64,000 nt of DNA from CAZNXJ01 sp964577115 (GTDB lineage Bacteria > Planctomycetota > Planctomycetia > Pirellulales > Pirellulaceae). The notes below the pieces were generated by a model. The model did no database searches. It saw only the letters and a list, made by a program, of their open reading frames with translations, and was not told the origin of the DNA. A program made the position numbers and the translations under genes. Of this stretch, positions 33,949 through 42,596 are shown one piece after another (position 1 is the first letter of the stretch; every line of letters begins with the position of its first letter). The stretch spans positions 62,001-126,000 of the forward strand of contig CAZNXJ010000003.1 in NCBI GenBank assembly GCA_964577115.1. Reading direction: 5' to 3'.

Positions 33949-35262
33949 ATGCCTGATCCACTCGCGAATTCACCTGCGGACCGTGAGCCGTCGCCCGTTC
34001 TCGTCGTGACGCTCCTGTGCCTCATTGCGGCGATCGCTTACATCGGACGGTCCTGCCTGGGCGTGGCTTCCGAGCCGATCCAGTCGGCCCTGGAACTATC
34101 CCAACAATCGCTCGGCATCGCGATGAGCGCATTCTTCTGGAGCTATGCGCTGGCGCAGATTCCAACGGGCTTGTTGGGGCAGCATTGGGGACCGCGCCGA
34201 GCGCTCGTGATCTTCGCGATGCTCGGCGCTGTCTGCTGTGCGCTCATGGCTTCGGCCGTCGGGTTCTGGTCGCTCGTCGCGGTGCAAATCCTGTTCGGTA
34301 TCTCGCAGGCAGGACTGTTTCCCAGCGCGGCGCAGGCCATCAAGCAATGGATTCCCGCCGAGAACCGCGCGTTCAGTAGCGGCTCGCTCGGCGCCGCGAT
34401 GTCCATCGGCGCTTTCCTTGGAACGATGCTGACAGGCTTGCTGTTTCAATGGCGGTTTGATTGGCGCCAGATCTACCTGATCTATGCACCCCTGGGCCTG
34501 ATCTGGTCGGCGGTGCTCCTTGCTGTGTTACGCCCTCCGAGCCCTCGCGCGGCCGTCGCCCAGCCGGTGTCATCCGAGCGGATCCGCATGGCCCCGCTGC
34601 TGTTTCACTGGGATATGTGGATGATCTGCGGGCAACAGTTTTTTCGAGCGGCTGGGTACAGCATGTTTCTCACGTGGTTCCCGCAGTATCTTCAGAACAC
34701 TCGGGGCATTTCGGTCGCCAGTTCCGGGTATCTGACCTCGGTGCCGCTGCTTGGCGTCGTGTTCGGGAGTCTCTTGGGCGGGCTGGCCGTCGATGCGATT
34801 CATCGGGTGACCGGCAGCCGGCGAGCGAGTCGGCAAGGGGCGGCGATGGTGTCGACCTTCGGCACGGCGCTCTTCATCCTGGCTGCGACGCGCGTGACGC
34901 ACCCGTTCGGAGCGGTCGTGCTGATCGCTTGCGGCGCGTTTCTCGGGGGGCTCTCCGGAGCGTGTGCCTATACTGTCACGATTGATAAGGCAGGACGCCA
35001 TGTCGCACCGATTTTCGGTGTAATGAACATGACTGGAAATTTCGGGGCGGCGGCCTTTCCGGCCGTCGTGCCCTTATTCTTAAAAGCGGTCAATCATAAC
35101 TGGGACGCGCTGCTGTATTTCCTCGCCACCATCTACATGGCTTCGGGAGTATTCTGGTGGGGGCTGAACCCGGAAGGTGAACTGCTTTCAGAAGCCGACG
35201 ATCGAGCGCTGCTGCGCGACGCCCCAGACACGATGACCATGGATTCGGAGCATGCCTCATGA
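33949..35262 (+). CDS. MFS transporter, hexuronate/anion:cation symporter (ACS) type
   Basis: A 437-residue major facilitator protein with about twelve membrane helices. The first helix region (YIGRSCLGVASEPIQ) and FWSYALAQIPTGLLG are typical of the ACS family, which takes up hexuronates, galactonate and similar organic anions with protons. A cytoplasmic loop connects the two six-helix halves near residue 195. ATG at 33949 is used; a TTG seven codons earlier is less likely. Its stop overlaps the start of the ceramidase-like gene (ATGA), which suggests the transported compound is related to that hydrolase. Confidence 0.88.
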   Translation: MPDPLANSPADREPSPVLVVTLLCLIAAIAYIGRSCLGVASEPIQSALELSQQSLGIAMSAFFWSYALAQIPTGLLGQHWGPRRALVIFAMLGAVCCALMASAVGFWSLVAVQILFGISQAGLFPSAAQAIKQWIPAENRAFSSGSLGAAMSIGAFLGTMLTGLLFQWRFDWRQIYLIYAPLGLIWSAVLLAVLRPPSPRAAVAQPVSSERIRMAPLLFHWDMWMICGQQFFRAAGYSMFLTWFPQYLQNTRGISVASSGYLTSVPLLGVVFGSLLGGLAVDAIHRVTGSRRASRQGAAMVSTFGTALFILAATRVTHPFGAVVLIACGAFLGGLSGACAYTVTIDKAGRHVAPIFGVMNMTGNFGAAAFPAVVPLFLKAVNHNWDALLYFLATIYMASGVFWWGLNPEGELLSEADDRALLRDAPDTMTMDSEHAS

Positions 35263-36752
35263 CGCGAGTGGTTGAAACTCCACAGAGCCACTGCCGAGCT
35301 GGCATTTCTACCGGCGATATCACTCCACCTGTCGGAATCTATCACCGCATGTGGGGTGCAGCGCTGCACGATCGGGCCGAGGGTATTCATCGTCCACTGA
35401 CCGCAACCGCATTGCTGCTCGCGCCGCTCGAACCGCCCGAAGCGGAACCCTCGCCCGCCGCGGCAGACGGCTTGGCCGAGCCGCAGCTCATCATTGCCGT
35501 GGATCACTGTATTCTGAGCGACGAGGAAGCGGCGCGGATTGGCGCGTGCATTGAGCGGCGAACGGACATTCCGGCACGTTCCATCGTTCTCTGCTTCTCC
35601 CACACTCACGCCGCCGGGCTCATGTTGCGCGATCGAGCTCACTTGCCCGGCGGCGATCGAATCGGACCGTACCTGGACGCACTGGCCGAGCGCCTTGCTG
35701 ACTTGGCGGCACAGGCTCGGGAACAGTTACGCCAGGCCGTGATCGTCTACGGCCAGGCGAACTGCGAGTTGGCTCGGCGGCGTGACTACTGGGACGCGGC
35801 GAGTGGCCAGTTTGTGTGCGGCTTCGATCCCGATGGAGGCGGTGATGCGACGGTCATCGTGGCTCGTATCACCGATACTGCGGGTGCCCTAATGGCGACG
35901 ATTGTGAACTACGCGTGCCATCCGACAACGCTCGCTTGGGAGAACCGACATATCAGTCCGGACTTCCCGGGGGCTCTGCGCGAGCTGGTACAGCAGGCGA
36001 CCGGCGCGCCGTGCCTCTTTCTTCAAGGCGCATCCGGTGACTTGGGGCCGCGCGAAGGATTCAGCGGCGAACTAGAACTGGCGGATCGCAATGGTCGGCA
36101 ACTCGGCTACGCGGCGCTATCGGCTTTCGAGTCTCTACCACCCCCCGTATCGCGCTACGTGTACCAGGGGCCCGTCATCTCCGGCGCGACGCTCGGTATC
36201 TGGCGTCATGAACCAATCCGCGAACCCAACCGGCTTGCCGAGCTGCGGGCGTGGCATGCCGAGCCGCTGACGATTCCGCTCTGTTATCGCGACGAATTGC
36301 CAACGTTATCCGCAGCCCGAGCCGCGCTGGAGCAGTGGCGTGAGCGCGAGCAAGAGGCGCTCGCGTCGGGCGACGAACTGGAGGTTCGAGACTGCCGAGC
36401 GATGGTCGAGCGGCAGACACGCCAGGTGGCTCGCTTGGAGATGCTCCCCGAAGGCGACACGTTTCCGCTCCGTGCATGGGTTCTGCGCATCGGCGATGCG
36501 GTCTGGATTGCCGTGCAGGGCGAACCGTACAGCGAGCTGCAAACGGAATTGCGGCGGCGATTTCCCGACCGGGTGCTGGTGGTCATCGCCCTTGCATTCG
36601 GCTGGGGACCAAGTTACCTGCCGCCGGCCGGCTCGTATGGGAAAGGCATTTATCAGGAAACGATCGCGATTCTGGCACCGGGTTCGCTTGAACAAGTGAT
36701 CGAGGCGATCGCCGCTGCGATCGAAAGCCTCGCAGGCGCTTCGAGCCCGTGA
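35259..36752 (+). CDS. Neutral/alkaline non-lysosomal ceramidase-like hydrolase
   Basis: A 497-residue protein resembling the N-terminal domain of neutral ceramidases: AGISTGDITPPVG at the start, SHTHAAG and NYACHPTTL with the Zn-binding His residues, and LFLQGASGDLGPREG with the region of the catalytic Ser. It lacks an obvious signal peptide and the C-terminal immunoglobulin-like domain of true ceramidases. In bacteria many such proteins sit in sugar or lipid catabolic clusters and their substrates are unknown. It overlaps the MFS gene and is eight bases from the next one. Confidence 0.82.
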   Translation: MTRVVETPQSHCRAGISTGDITPPVGIYHRMWGAALHDRAEGIHRPLTATALLLAPLEPPEAEPSPAAADGLAEPQLIIAVDHCILSDEEAARIGACIERRTDIPARSIVLCFSHTHAAGLMLRDRAHLPGGDRIGPYLDALAERLADLAAQAREQLRQAVIVYGQANCELARRRDYWDAASGQFVCGFDPDGGGDATVIVARITDTAGALMATIVNYACHPTTLAWENRHISPDFPGALRELVQQATGAPCLFLQGASGDLGPREGFSGELELADRNGRQLGYAALSAFESLPPPVSRYVYQGPVISGATLGIWRHEPIREPNRLAELRAWHAEPLTIPLCYRDELPTLSAARAALEQWREREQEALASGDELEVRDCRAMVERQTRQVARLEMLPEGDTFPLRAWVLRIGDAVWIAVQGEPYSELQTELRRRFPDRVLVVIALAFGWGPSYLPPAGSYGKGIYQETIAILAPGSLEQVIEAIAAAIESLAGASSP

Positions 36753-36759
36753 GCGAACC

Positions 36760-37368
36760 ATGCCCCCGGCGACTCCCGACAATCCGTACCAACCGCCGCT
36801 CGTGGAAATCGCATCGCTCGTGCCGGACGAGCAGCGATTGCTCGTGGCGAGCTTTCCCGTCGACAGCGCTTTGGTTCACCGGTCACTCCAGTTCCTGGCC
36901 GAACGGCGGATTCAGGCGTACAACCTCGGCCTGCTCTTGTCGTTCGTTCTGCTGCTGGCATTGTTGGCGGGGGTCTTCTTCCGGATGCCCCGCGATTGGT
37001 GGCTGACGCTTGTGCTAGTGTTCTTCGTGCACCAGTTGCTGCTCTACGTGTGGCGTTCGTGGAGCGTGCGACGCCAGCTGCGCCGCTGGAAGGAATCAGG
37101 CCGCTGGCCCATGCGCTTCGGCATGTACCATGTCGAGGTAACGGCCGACCGCATGCTGGTGCGCATTGAACACGACGAGCGGCAATGGCCACTCGGCGAA
37201 ATCGCCGGCGCCTTTTATCTGGGCGACTTGCTGCTCATTATCCCCCAGCCGCAGGTGCTCATCCCGATTCCGCGCAGCGCCGACTTCAGCAGCGATACGT
37301 TCGGCAGCTTCAGCCGCGCGTTCGCGCTGCGCTATCGGCCGGCCCAGCAGGCTGCGGACAGTCGCTAA
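36760..37368 (+). CDS. YcxB-like two-helix membrane protein
   Basis: A 202-residue protein with the planctomycete-style NPYQPP start, two membrane helices (about residues 54-72 and 79-97), and a C-terminal domain of about 95 residues resembling the YcxB family (HVEVTADRMLVRIEHDERQW, LLIIPQPQVLIPIPRSADF). Function unknown. Its TAA shares bases with the stop of the convergent transketolase gene. Confidence 0.7.
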   Translation: MPPATPDNPYQPPLVEIASLVPDEQRLLVASFPVDSALVHRSLQFLAERRIQAYNLGLLLSFVLLLALLAGVFFRMPRDWWLTLVLVFFVHQLLLYVWRSWSVRRQLRRWKESGRWPMRFGMYHVEVTADRMLVRIEHDERQWPLGEIAGAFYLGDLLLIIPQPQVLIPIPRSADFSSDTFGSFSRAFALRYRPAQQAADSR

Positions 37369-39425
37369 GCTTGAACGGCCTGCTTCGCCTCTTCGACGAC
37401 CCGTTCGGCGGTGATGCCAAAGTGCTTGTAGAGCACCTGGTAGGGTGCCGATGCTCCGAAGCCATTCATCCCGACGAATCGCCCTTCCGTACCGATGTAC
37501 TTGTCCCAGCCTTGGCGAATACCGGCCTCCACCGCCACCCGGGCGCGAATGGTAGGCGGCAGCACTTCGTCGCGGTACTCGGCATCCTGTTCGTCGAACA
37601 GTTCCCAGCAGGGCATGCTGACGACCCGTGCGCGAATGTTGGCCGCTGCGAGCTGCTCGCGGGCCGCCAGGCAAATCGGCACCTCGCTTCCCGTGCCGAT
37701 CAGGATCACGTCCGGCTTGCCGCCATCGGCCTCGGCCAGAATGTAAGCGCCGCGTGCCACGCCGCTCGCCGCGCCATACTTGCTGCGGTCGAGCGTCGGG
37801 ACGTTCTGACGTGTCAGCACGAGAGCGGCGGGGCGATCGACGAGCGGCAGGACCGTACGATAGGCCTCGGCCACTTCATTGGCATCGGCAGGGCGGATGA
37901 CAAGCAGGCCGGGGATAGCGCGGCAGGCCGCGAGGTGTTCGACGGGCTGATGCGTGGGACCGTCTTCGCCTAACCCGATCGAGTCGTGCGTCAGGATATA
38001 GATGACGCCCTGACGCATCAGGGAGCTGAGCCGCATTGACGGCCGCAGGTAATCGGTGAACACGAAGAACGTCGCGCCGTAAGGTCGCAAACCGCTCAGC
38101 GCCATGCCGTTTGCTGCCGCGGCCATGGCGTGCTCGCGGATGCCGAAATGCAGGTTTCGTCCTGCGTAGTTGTCGGCGCTGAAGTGGCCGGCCGATTCGT
38201 CGGTCAAAAGTGTCATCGTCGAGGGGGCCAGGTCGGCCGAACCGCCGATGAGCCACGGGAAATGCGGGGCGAGCGCATTGAGGACTTTGCCCGACGAAAC
38301 GCGTGTTGCCAGCCCCTTCTCGTCCGCCGGGAAGGTCGGAATGCCTTTCTCCCAATCCGCCGGCAGCTCGCGCGACCACATCCGTTTCAGCTCGTCGGCC
38401 AGTTGCGGATGCGCCTGTTCGTAGCGAGCGAACAGTTCTGACCACTCGCGATACGCGGCCGATCCCCGCTGGCCGACCCCCGTCGCGAAATGTTCACGCA
38501 CCTCGTCGGGGACCAGGAACTTGGCCGATTCCGGCCAGCCGTAGGCCGCTTTCGTGCGCTGGACTTCGTCTTCGCCCAACGGCGAGCCGTGAGCGCCATG
38601 CGTGTTGGCCTTGTTGGGCGACCCGTAGCCGATGATGCTCCGCAGAATGATTAGCGTCGGCCGGTCGTCTGTTTCGGCAAAGAGAGCCAGCGCGCCGTCG
38701 ATGGCCTCCAGATCATTCGCGTCTTCGATCCGAATCGTGCGCCAGCCGAGCCCCTCGAAGCGGCGCGCGACATCTTCACTGAATGCCAGATCCGTTTTGC
38801 CTTCGATCGTGATCCTGTTGTCGTCGTAGATCCAGCACAGGTTCGCCAGCTTCAGGTGTCCGGCGAGCGATGCTGCCTCGCAGCCGACGCCTTCCATGAT
38901 GTCGCCGTCGCTGCAGAGAGCGAAGACGTTGTAGCCGAATAGCTCGAAGCCTGGACGATTGTAGCGCGCGCCGAGCCAGCGGGCGGCAAGGGCCATCCCC
39001 ACGCTATTGCCGATGCCTTGGCCAAGCGGACCGGTGGTGGTCTCGATACCCGCTGCCTCACCGTATTCGGGATGCCCGGCGCACGGGCTGTGCAGTTGCC
39101 GGAAGTTCTGGATGTCGTCGAGCGAAATAGCGGGTTCCTCAAGCGGCTCGCCACGCTTGTCCACCTTCCGTACGCCGGCCAGGTGCAGCACCGAATACAG
39201 CAGCATTGAGGCGTGGCCGCAGGAAAGCACGAAACGATCGCGCGCCGGCCAGTGGGGATGTTCCGGATCGTAACGCAGCACTCGGTTCCAGAGCGCGTAG
39301 GTGACCGGGGCCAAAGCCATCGGAGTGCCGGGGTGGCCGCTGTTCGCCTTCTGAACCGCGTCCATCGACAGCGTGCGGATCGTGTTGATGGCCAGTTGCT
39401 CAATGGCCGAGGTCTGTACGGACAT
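37365..39425 (-). CDS. tkt: Transketolase
   Basis: A 686-residue thiamine diphosphate enzyme of the pentose phosphate pathway, normal length. Marks are NSGHPGTPMALAPV at the N-terminus, the ThDP/Mg motif SDGDIMEGVGCEAASLAG followed by DDNRITIEG, the catalytic loop THGAHGSPLG, and THDSIGLGEDGPTHQPVEHL in the pyrimidine domain. GAGG lies upstream of the ATG at 39425. Its end overlaps the stop of the convergent YcxB-like gene. Rpe in the same window acts on its substrates. Confidence 0.97.
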   Translation of the reverse strand: MSVQTSAIEQLAINTIRTLSMDAVQKANSGHPGTPMALAPVTYALWNRVLRYDPEHPHWPARDRFVLSCGHASMLLYSVLHLAGVRKVDKRGEPLEEPAISLDDIQNFRQLHSPCAGHPEYGEAAGIETTTGPLGQGIGNSVGMALAARWLGARYNRPGFELFGYNVFALCSDGDIMEGVGCEAASLAGHLKLANLCWIYDDNRITIEGKTDLAFSEDVARRFEGLGWRTIRIEDANDLEAIDGALALFAETDDRPTLIILRSIIGYGSPNKANTHGAHGSPLGEDEVQRTKAAYGWPESAKFLVPDEVREHFATGVGQRGSAAYREWSELFARYEQAHPQLADELKRMWSRELPADWEKGIPTFPADEKGLATRVSSGKVLNALAPHFPWLIGGSADLAPSTMTLLTDESAGHFSADNYAGRNLHFGIREHAMAAAANGMALSGLRPYGATFFVFTDYLRPSMRLSSLMRQGVIYILTHDSIGLGEDGPTHQPVEHLAACRAIPGLLVIRPADANEVAEAYRTVLPLVDRPAALVLTRQNVPTLDRSKYGAASGVARGAYILAEADGGKPDVILIGTGSEVPICLAAREQLAAANIRARVVSMPCWELFDEQDAEYRDEVLPPTIRARVAVEAGIRQGWDKYIGTEGRFVGMNGFGASAPYQVLYKHFGITAERVVEEAKQAVQA

Positions 39426-39768
39426 TTGCGAACGCCTCTATCAAAGGACGATAAGATGCAGCTTGAGCCGACGGAATATTTAGAAGTAGCGCGTTCTCAA
39501 GGATCGCGCAAACACGCGGGCGGACGTGCACGCCTCACCGCGCGAAGGAAATCACTCGTCGCCAGCGTGTCCGCCGAGCAGCGACTGTGCACCGCGAGTG
39601 CGGAACGGGAGAATCTTTTCCCGTAGGGTGCCGCGGCAGGCCACCCGTCGGAGGGCGGACGCTGCGGTGATGCCGGCCGGCACCGCGCCGGCGCACCCCC
39701 AATCCATCGCCAGACGGGCTGACGGGCTCAGTTTAATGGCGGGCCCAAGTGAGGGTCAATCGGGGCCA
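39426..39768. other. Gene-free stretch between transketolase and the PilZ gene
   Basis: About 340 bases. It must contain the transketolase promoter on the minus strand, but I find no convincing -35/-10 pair. No RNA gene, repeat or supported small coding frame is seen. Confidence 0.35.
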
Positions 39769-40119
39769 CTAGCGGACCTGATGCAGGAACTCGCAGCCAA
39801 CGATGAAACGCCGCGCCGGATCGTCGTAGTCCTTCTCGCAGCGTACGACACGGGCCGAGTAATAGAGCGCGTCGCGGTCGTCGCCCAGTTGCACCACGAT
39901 CGTCGGCTCTTCGGGAGCCGTCTGGCTGTAGAACGACATGCCGTTCTGCGACAGGTCACGCGTCTCGACGGGAACAAACTTTGTGCGAGATGGCACGGGC
40001 GTCGGCCCGTGCGTCACCGGAATAACGGCACAGTATTGCACGCGTTTGCTCCGGCGCTTGTCCTTCCACACGTCAATTCCGGCGTTCGGAGCGTCGGACA
40101 GGCTGTGCTGAACCTTCAT
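39769..40119 (-). CDS. PilZ domain protein
   Basis: A 116-residue single-domain protein with the two c-di-GMP contacts of PilZ: the RxxxR stretch (DKRRSKRVQY) and a DxSxxG motif (RDLSQNGMSFYS). The hydrophobic strands between them fit the barrel. GGGAT precedes the ATG at 40119. PilZ proteins bind cyclic di-GMP and change the activity of a partner. The window also encodes a diguanylate cyclase (57951-59603). The response regulator gene is divergent, 271 bases away. Confidence 0.75.
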   Translation of the reverse strand: MKVQHSLSDAPNAGIDVWKDKRRSKRVQYCAVIPVTHGPTPVPSRTKFVPVETRDLSQNGMSFYSQTAPEEPTIVVQLGDDRDALYYSARVVRCEKDYDDPARRFIVGCEFLHQVR

Positions 40120-40390
40120 GAGTGATCCCGCGGGCAATGAGAAGGGCGACCGTGTCTCTTCTCAATCCATAGCATAATTTTCCGCTCCGCCGCCCCTCGG
40201 GGCCGGTTAGCCCGGTTATAGCAGCTCTGCGGCAGAGCGAGTTCGCGGTAATGTGGCAAGCTTTGCCGAGACGAAGATGTTGTCGGATGCGCTGGCGTGT
40301 GTGCCGCTGGAAAGCCAGGCGGCCCGCAGCGCGTGCCCGTACGTGGGCACGCCCGCACTTCCAAGCAAACCCGAGACGAGGAACTGGACC

Positions 40391-40891
40391 ATGAAGGCGG
40401 TCATCTTGATCATCGACGCGGACCCGTTGACGCTGACCGCAGTTGCCGCCGTGCTCGACAAGCAAGGCTACGAATGCCACTGCGCGCGCGATACCGAAGC
40501 CGCGCTCAAGGCCGTCCGCAGCCTGCCACTCGACTTGATCATTTGCGACGTTGAACTCCATGGACAGAGCGGCCTGGAGCTGTGCCGCGATTTACGGCGC
40601 GAACCGAACGCGGCGGACGTGCCGGTGATCTTCGTGGCATCGGGCCCGCTGCTTGAGGTGCTGCGCCAAGCGCATGAGGCCGGCGGCGCGTACTACCTGC
40701 GCAAGCCGTTCGATCCGGATGTGCTCATGGGGATCGTCGAGAAAGCACTCTGGATGCCGCACCTGGTCAACGCCCAATTGCGCTGCGTTACGACGGCACA
40801 AGATGCCGTGATCTCGAGCCACCGGATCGATGCGGGGGAACAGCGCGTCGACTCGGGGCTCGCAAAGCAGCGCACCCAGGTACGTGTCTAA
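40391..40891 (+). CDS. Single-domain response regulator
   Basis: A 166-residue receiver protein starting at ATG 40391 (MKAVILIIDADPLTL). It has the acidic residues in IIDAD, the phospho-accepting Asp in LIICDVELHGQSG, the Ser/Thr position in IFVASGP and the conserved Lys in YYLRKPFD. After the receiver come about 45 residues of unknown role with no output domain. The frame runs upstream to 40253, but that part has no receiver features. No histidine kinase is adjacent. Confidence 0.85.
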   Translation: MKAVILIIDADPLTLTAVAAVLDKQGYECHCARDTEAALKAVRSLPLDLIICDVELHGQSGLELCRDLRREPNAADVPVIFVASGPLLEVLRQAHEAGGAYYLRKPFDPDVLMGIVEKALWMPHLVNAQLRCVTTAQDAVISSHRIDAGEQRVDSGLAKQRTQVRV

Positions 40892-40939
40892 TCGCACGGC
40901 ATGATCGGCCGCAGGAGCGGCGGCAGGGGGGACGAAGCA

Positions 40940-40965
40940 GGCGGTACGCACCGAGGCGTACCGCC
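40940..40965. terminator. Bidirectional stem-loop between convergent response regulator and gltD
   Basis: GGCGGTACGC (40940-40949) pairs perfectly over ten bases with GCGTACCGCC (40956-40965), with a six-base loop. It lies in the 80-base gap between two converging genes, where it could end both transcripts. There is no long T run. Confidence 0.55.
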
Positions 40966-40971
40966 GTGCCG

Positions 40972-42432
40972 CTAGGCCCGAGCGTCCGCGCTGCTCAAGA
41001 ACCGGTCGATCGCCTCGGCAGCGCCCCGGCCTTCGTTAATGGCCCATACGACGAGCGATTGACCGCGCCGGCAGTCGCCTGCGGCAAAGACCTTTGGCAG
41101 GTTCGTGGCGAACCGCCCGTACTCGGCGCGATAATTCGAACGCTCGTCGCAGTCGACCTTCAGCATCTCCGCGACATACTGCTCGGGGCCGAGAAAGCCC
41201 ATGGCCAGCAGCACGAGATCGGCTTTCCATTCTCGTTCGGTGCCCGGCAGCTCTTTCATCGACCAGCGGCCATTGTCCTTGGTCCACTCGACGTCGATCG
41301 TGCGCACCGCGGCCACGTTGCCGTTGCCATCGCTGATAAACTCCTTCGACAGAACGCAGTAGGTGCGCGGGTCCTCGCCGAACCGCGATTGCGCTTCCGC
41401 ATGCCCATAATCGACACGGTAGATGCGTGGCCACTGCGGCCACGGGTTATCGGGGGCGCGTTCGTCCGGCGGCTTGGGAAGCAGTTCGAAATTCACCAGC
41501 GAGCGGCAGCCGTGCCGCAGCGAAGTACCAATGCAGTCGGTACCGGTGTCCCCGCCGCCAATAACGATGACGTCCTTGTCGCGTGCTGAAATGTAGTTGC
41601 CGTCGCGGTGCTGGCTGTCGAGCAGGCTCTTTGTATTGGCCGTGAGGAACTCCATGGCGAAATGCACGCCGCGCAGCTCACGGCCGGGGATGGGCAGGTC
41701 GCGGGGACGCGTTGCGCCGGTCGCCAGCAGCAGCGCATCGTACTCGGCCAGCAGCTTGTGGGGATCCACGGTGCGCCCGACGTCGGCACCGGTCACAAAC
41801 TCGACGCCTTCCGCCCGCATCAGATTCAAACGCCGCTCGACGACTTCCTTTTCCAACTTCATGTTGGGGATACCGTACATCAGCAGTCCGCCAATACGGT
41901 CCGCTCGTTCAAAAACGGTGACCTGGTGTCCGGCCTTGTTTAACTGGTCAGCGGCGGCCAGACCGGCCGGCCCCGAGCCAATAATGGCAACGCGTTTTCC
42001 GGTACGTTGCTGGGGAGGCTGCGGTACGATCCAGCCTTCCGCCCATGCACGATCGACAATGGCGTTCTCGATATTCTTGATCGTGACCGGCGGATCGGTG
42101 ATGCCGAGCACGCAGGCGCCTTCACAGGGCGCGGGACAGGCCCGGCCGGTGAACTCGGGGAAGTTGTTCGTCTTATGCAGTCGCTGAATGGCTTCCCGCC
42201 AGCGCCCCTGATACACCAGGTCGTTCCATTCCGGGATCAGGTTGTCGACCGGGCAACCGGTATGCGATTGGCAAAAGGGTACGCCGCAGTCCATGCAGCG
42301 AGCGCCTTGCGTGCGCAAGTGATCTTCATCCGGCTCGGTATAGATCTCGAGGAAATCATTGAGCCGCTCGATCGGATCCCGATACGGAACGACCTTTCGC
42401 GGAAACTCTTTGAACCCAGTTGGTTTTCCCAT
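40972..42432 (-). CDS. gltD: Glutamate synthase small (beta) subunit
   Basis: A 486-residue GltD. It carries NADPH-derived electrons to GltB for making glutamate from glutamine and 2-oxoglutarate. The N-terminal Fe-S region has CMDCGVPFCQSHTGCPVDN and GRACPAPCEGACVLG. The FAD fold reads GSGPAGLAAADQL and the NADPH fold GGGDTGTDCIG. ATG at 42432 (MGKPTGFKEFPRK) is the usual start; a longer frame to 42486 is unlikely. It follows gltB after 164 bases on the minus strand. Confidence 0.96.
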   Translation of the reverse strand: MGKPTGFKEFPRKVVPYRDPIERLNDFLEIYTEPDEDHLRTQGARCMDCGVPFCQSHTGCPVDNLIPEWNDLVYQGRWREAIQRLHKTNNFPEFTGRACPAPCEGACVLGITDPPVTIKNIENAIVDRAWAEGWIVPQPPQQRTGKRVAIIGSGPAGLAAADQLNKAGHQVTVFERADRIGGLLMYGIPNMKLEKEVVERRLNLMRAEGVEFVTGADVGRTVDPHKLLAEYDALLLATGATRPRDLPIPGRELRGVHFAMEFLTANTKSLLDSQHRDGNYISARDKDVIVIGGGDTGTDCIGTSLRHGCRSLVNFELLPKPPDERAPDNPWPQWPRIYRVDYGHAEAQSRFGEDPRTYCVLSKEFISDGNGNVAAVRTIDVEWTKDNGRWSMKELPGTEREWKADLVLLAMGFLGPEQYVAEMLKVDCDERSNYRAEYGRFATNLPKVFAAGDCRRGQSLVVWAINEGRGAAEAIDRFLSSADARA

Positions 42433-42596
42433 AGGGAGACTCGCTTCCCAAACGCGTTGCATTGATTCGGACGAGCCACGCCGCAAGCGGGGCGGTCGGC
42501 CGGCAGCCCGGCACGGCGGGTGTCGCAGGAATATGGGCGATGCGAACCGCGCCGCGCCGTGCTACAAGGATGCTCGGAGCGGCGTGGCCGCGGGCG

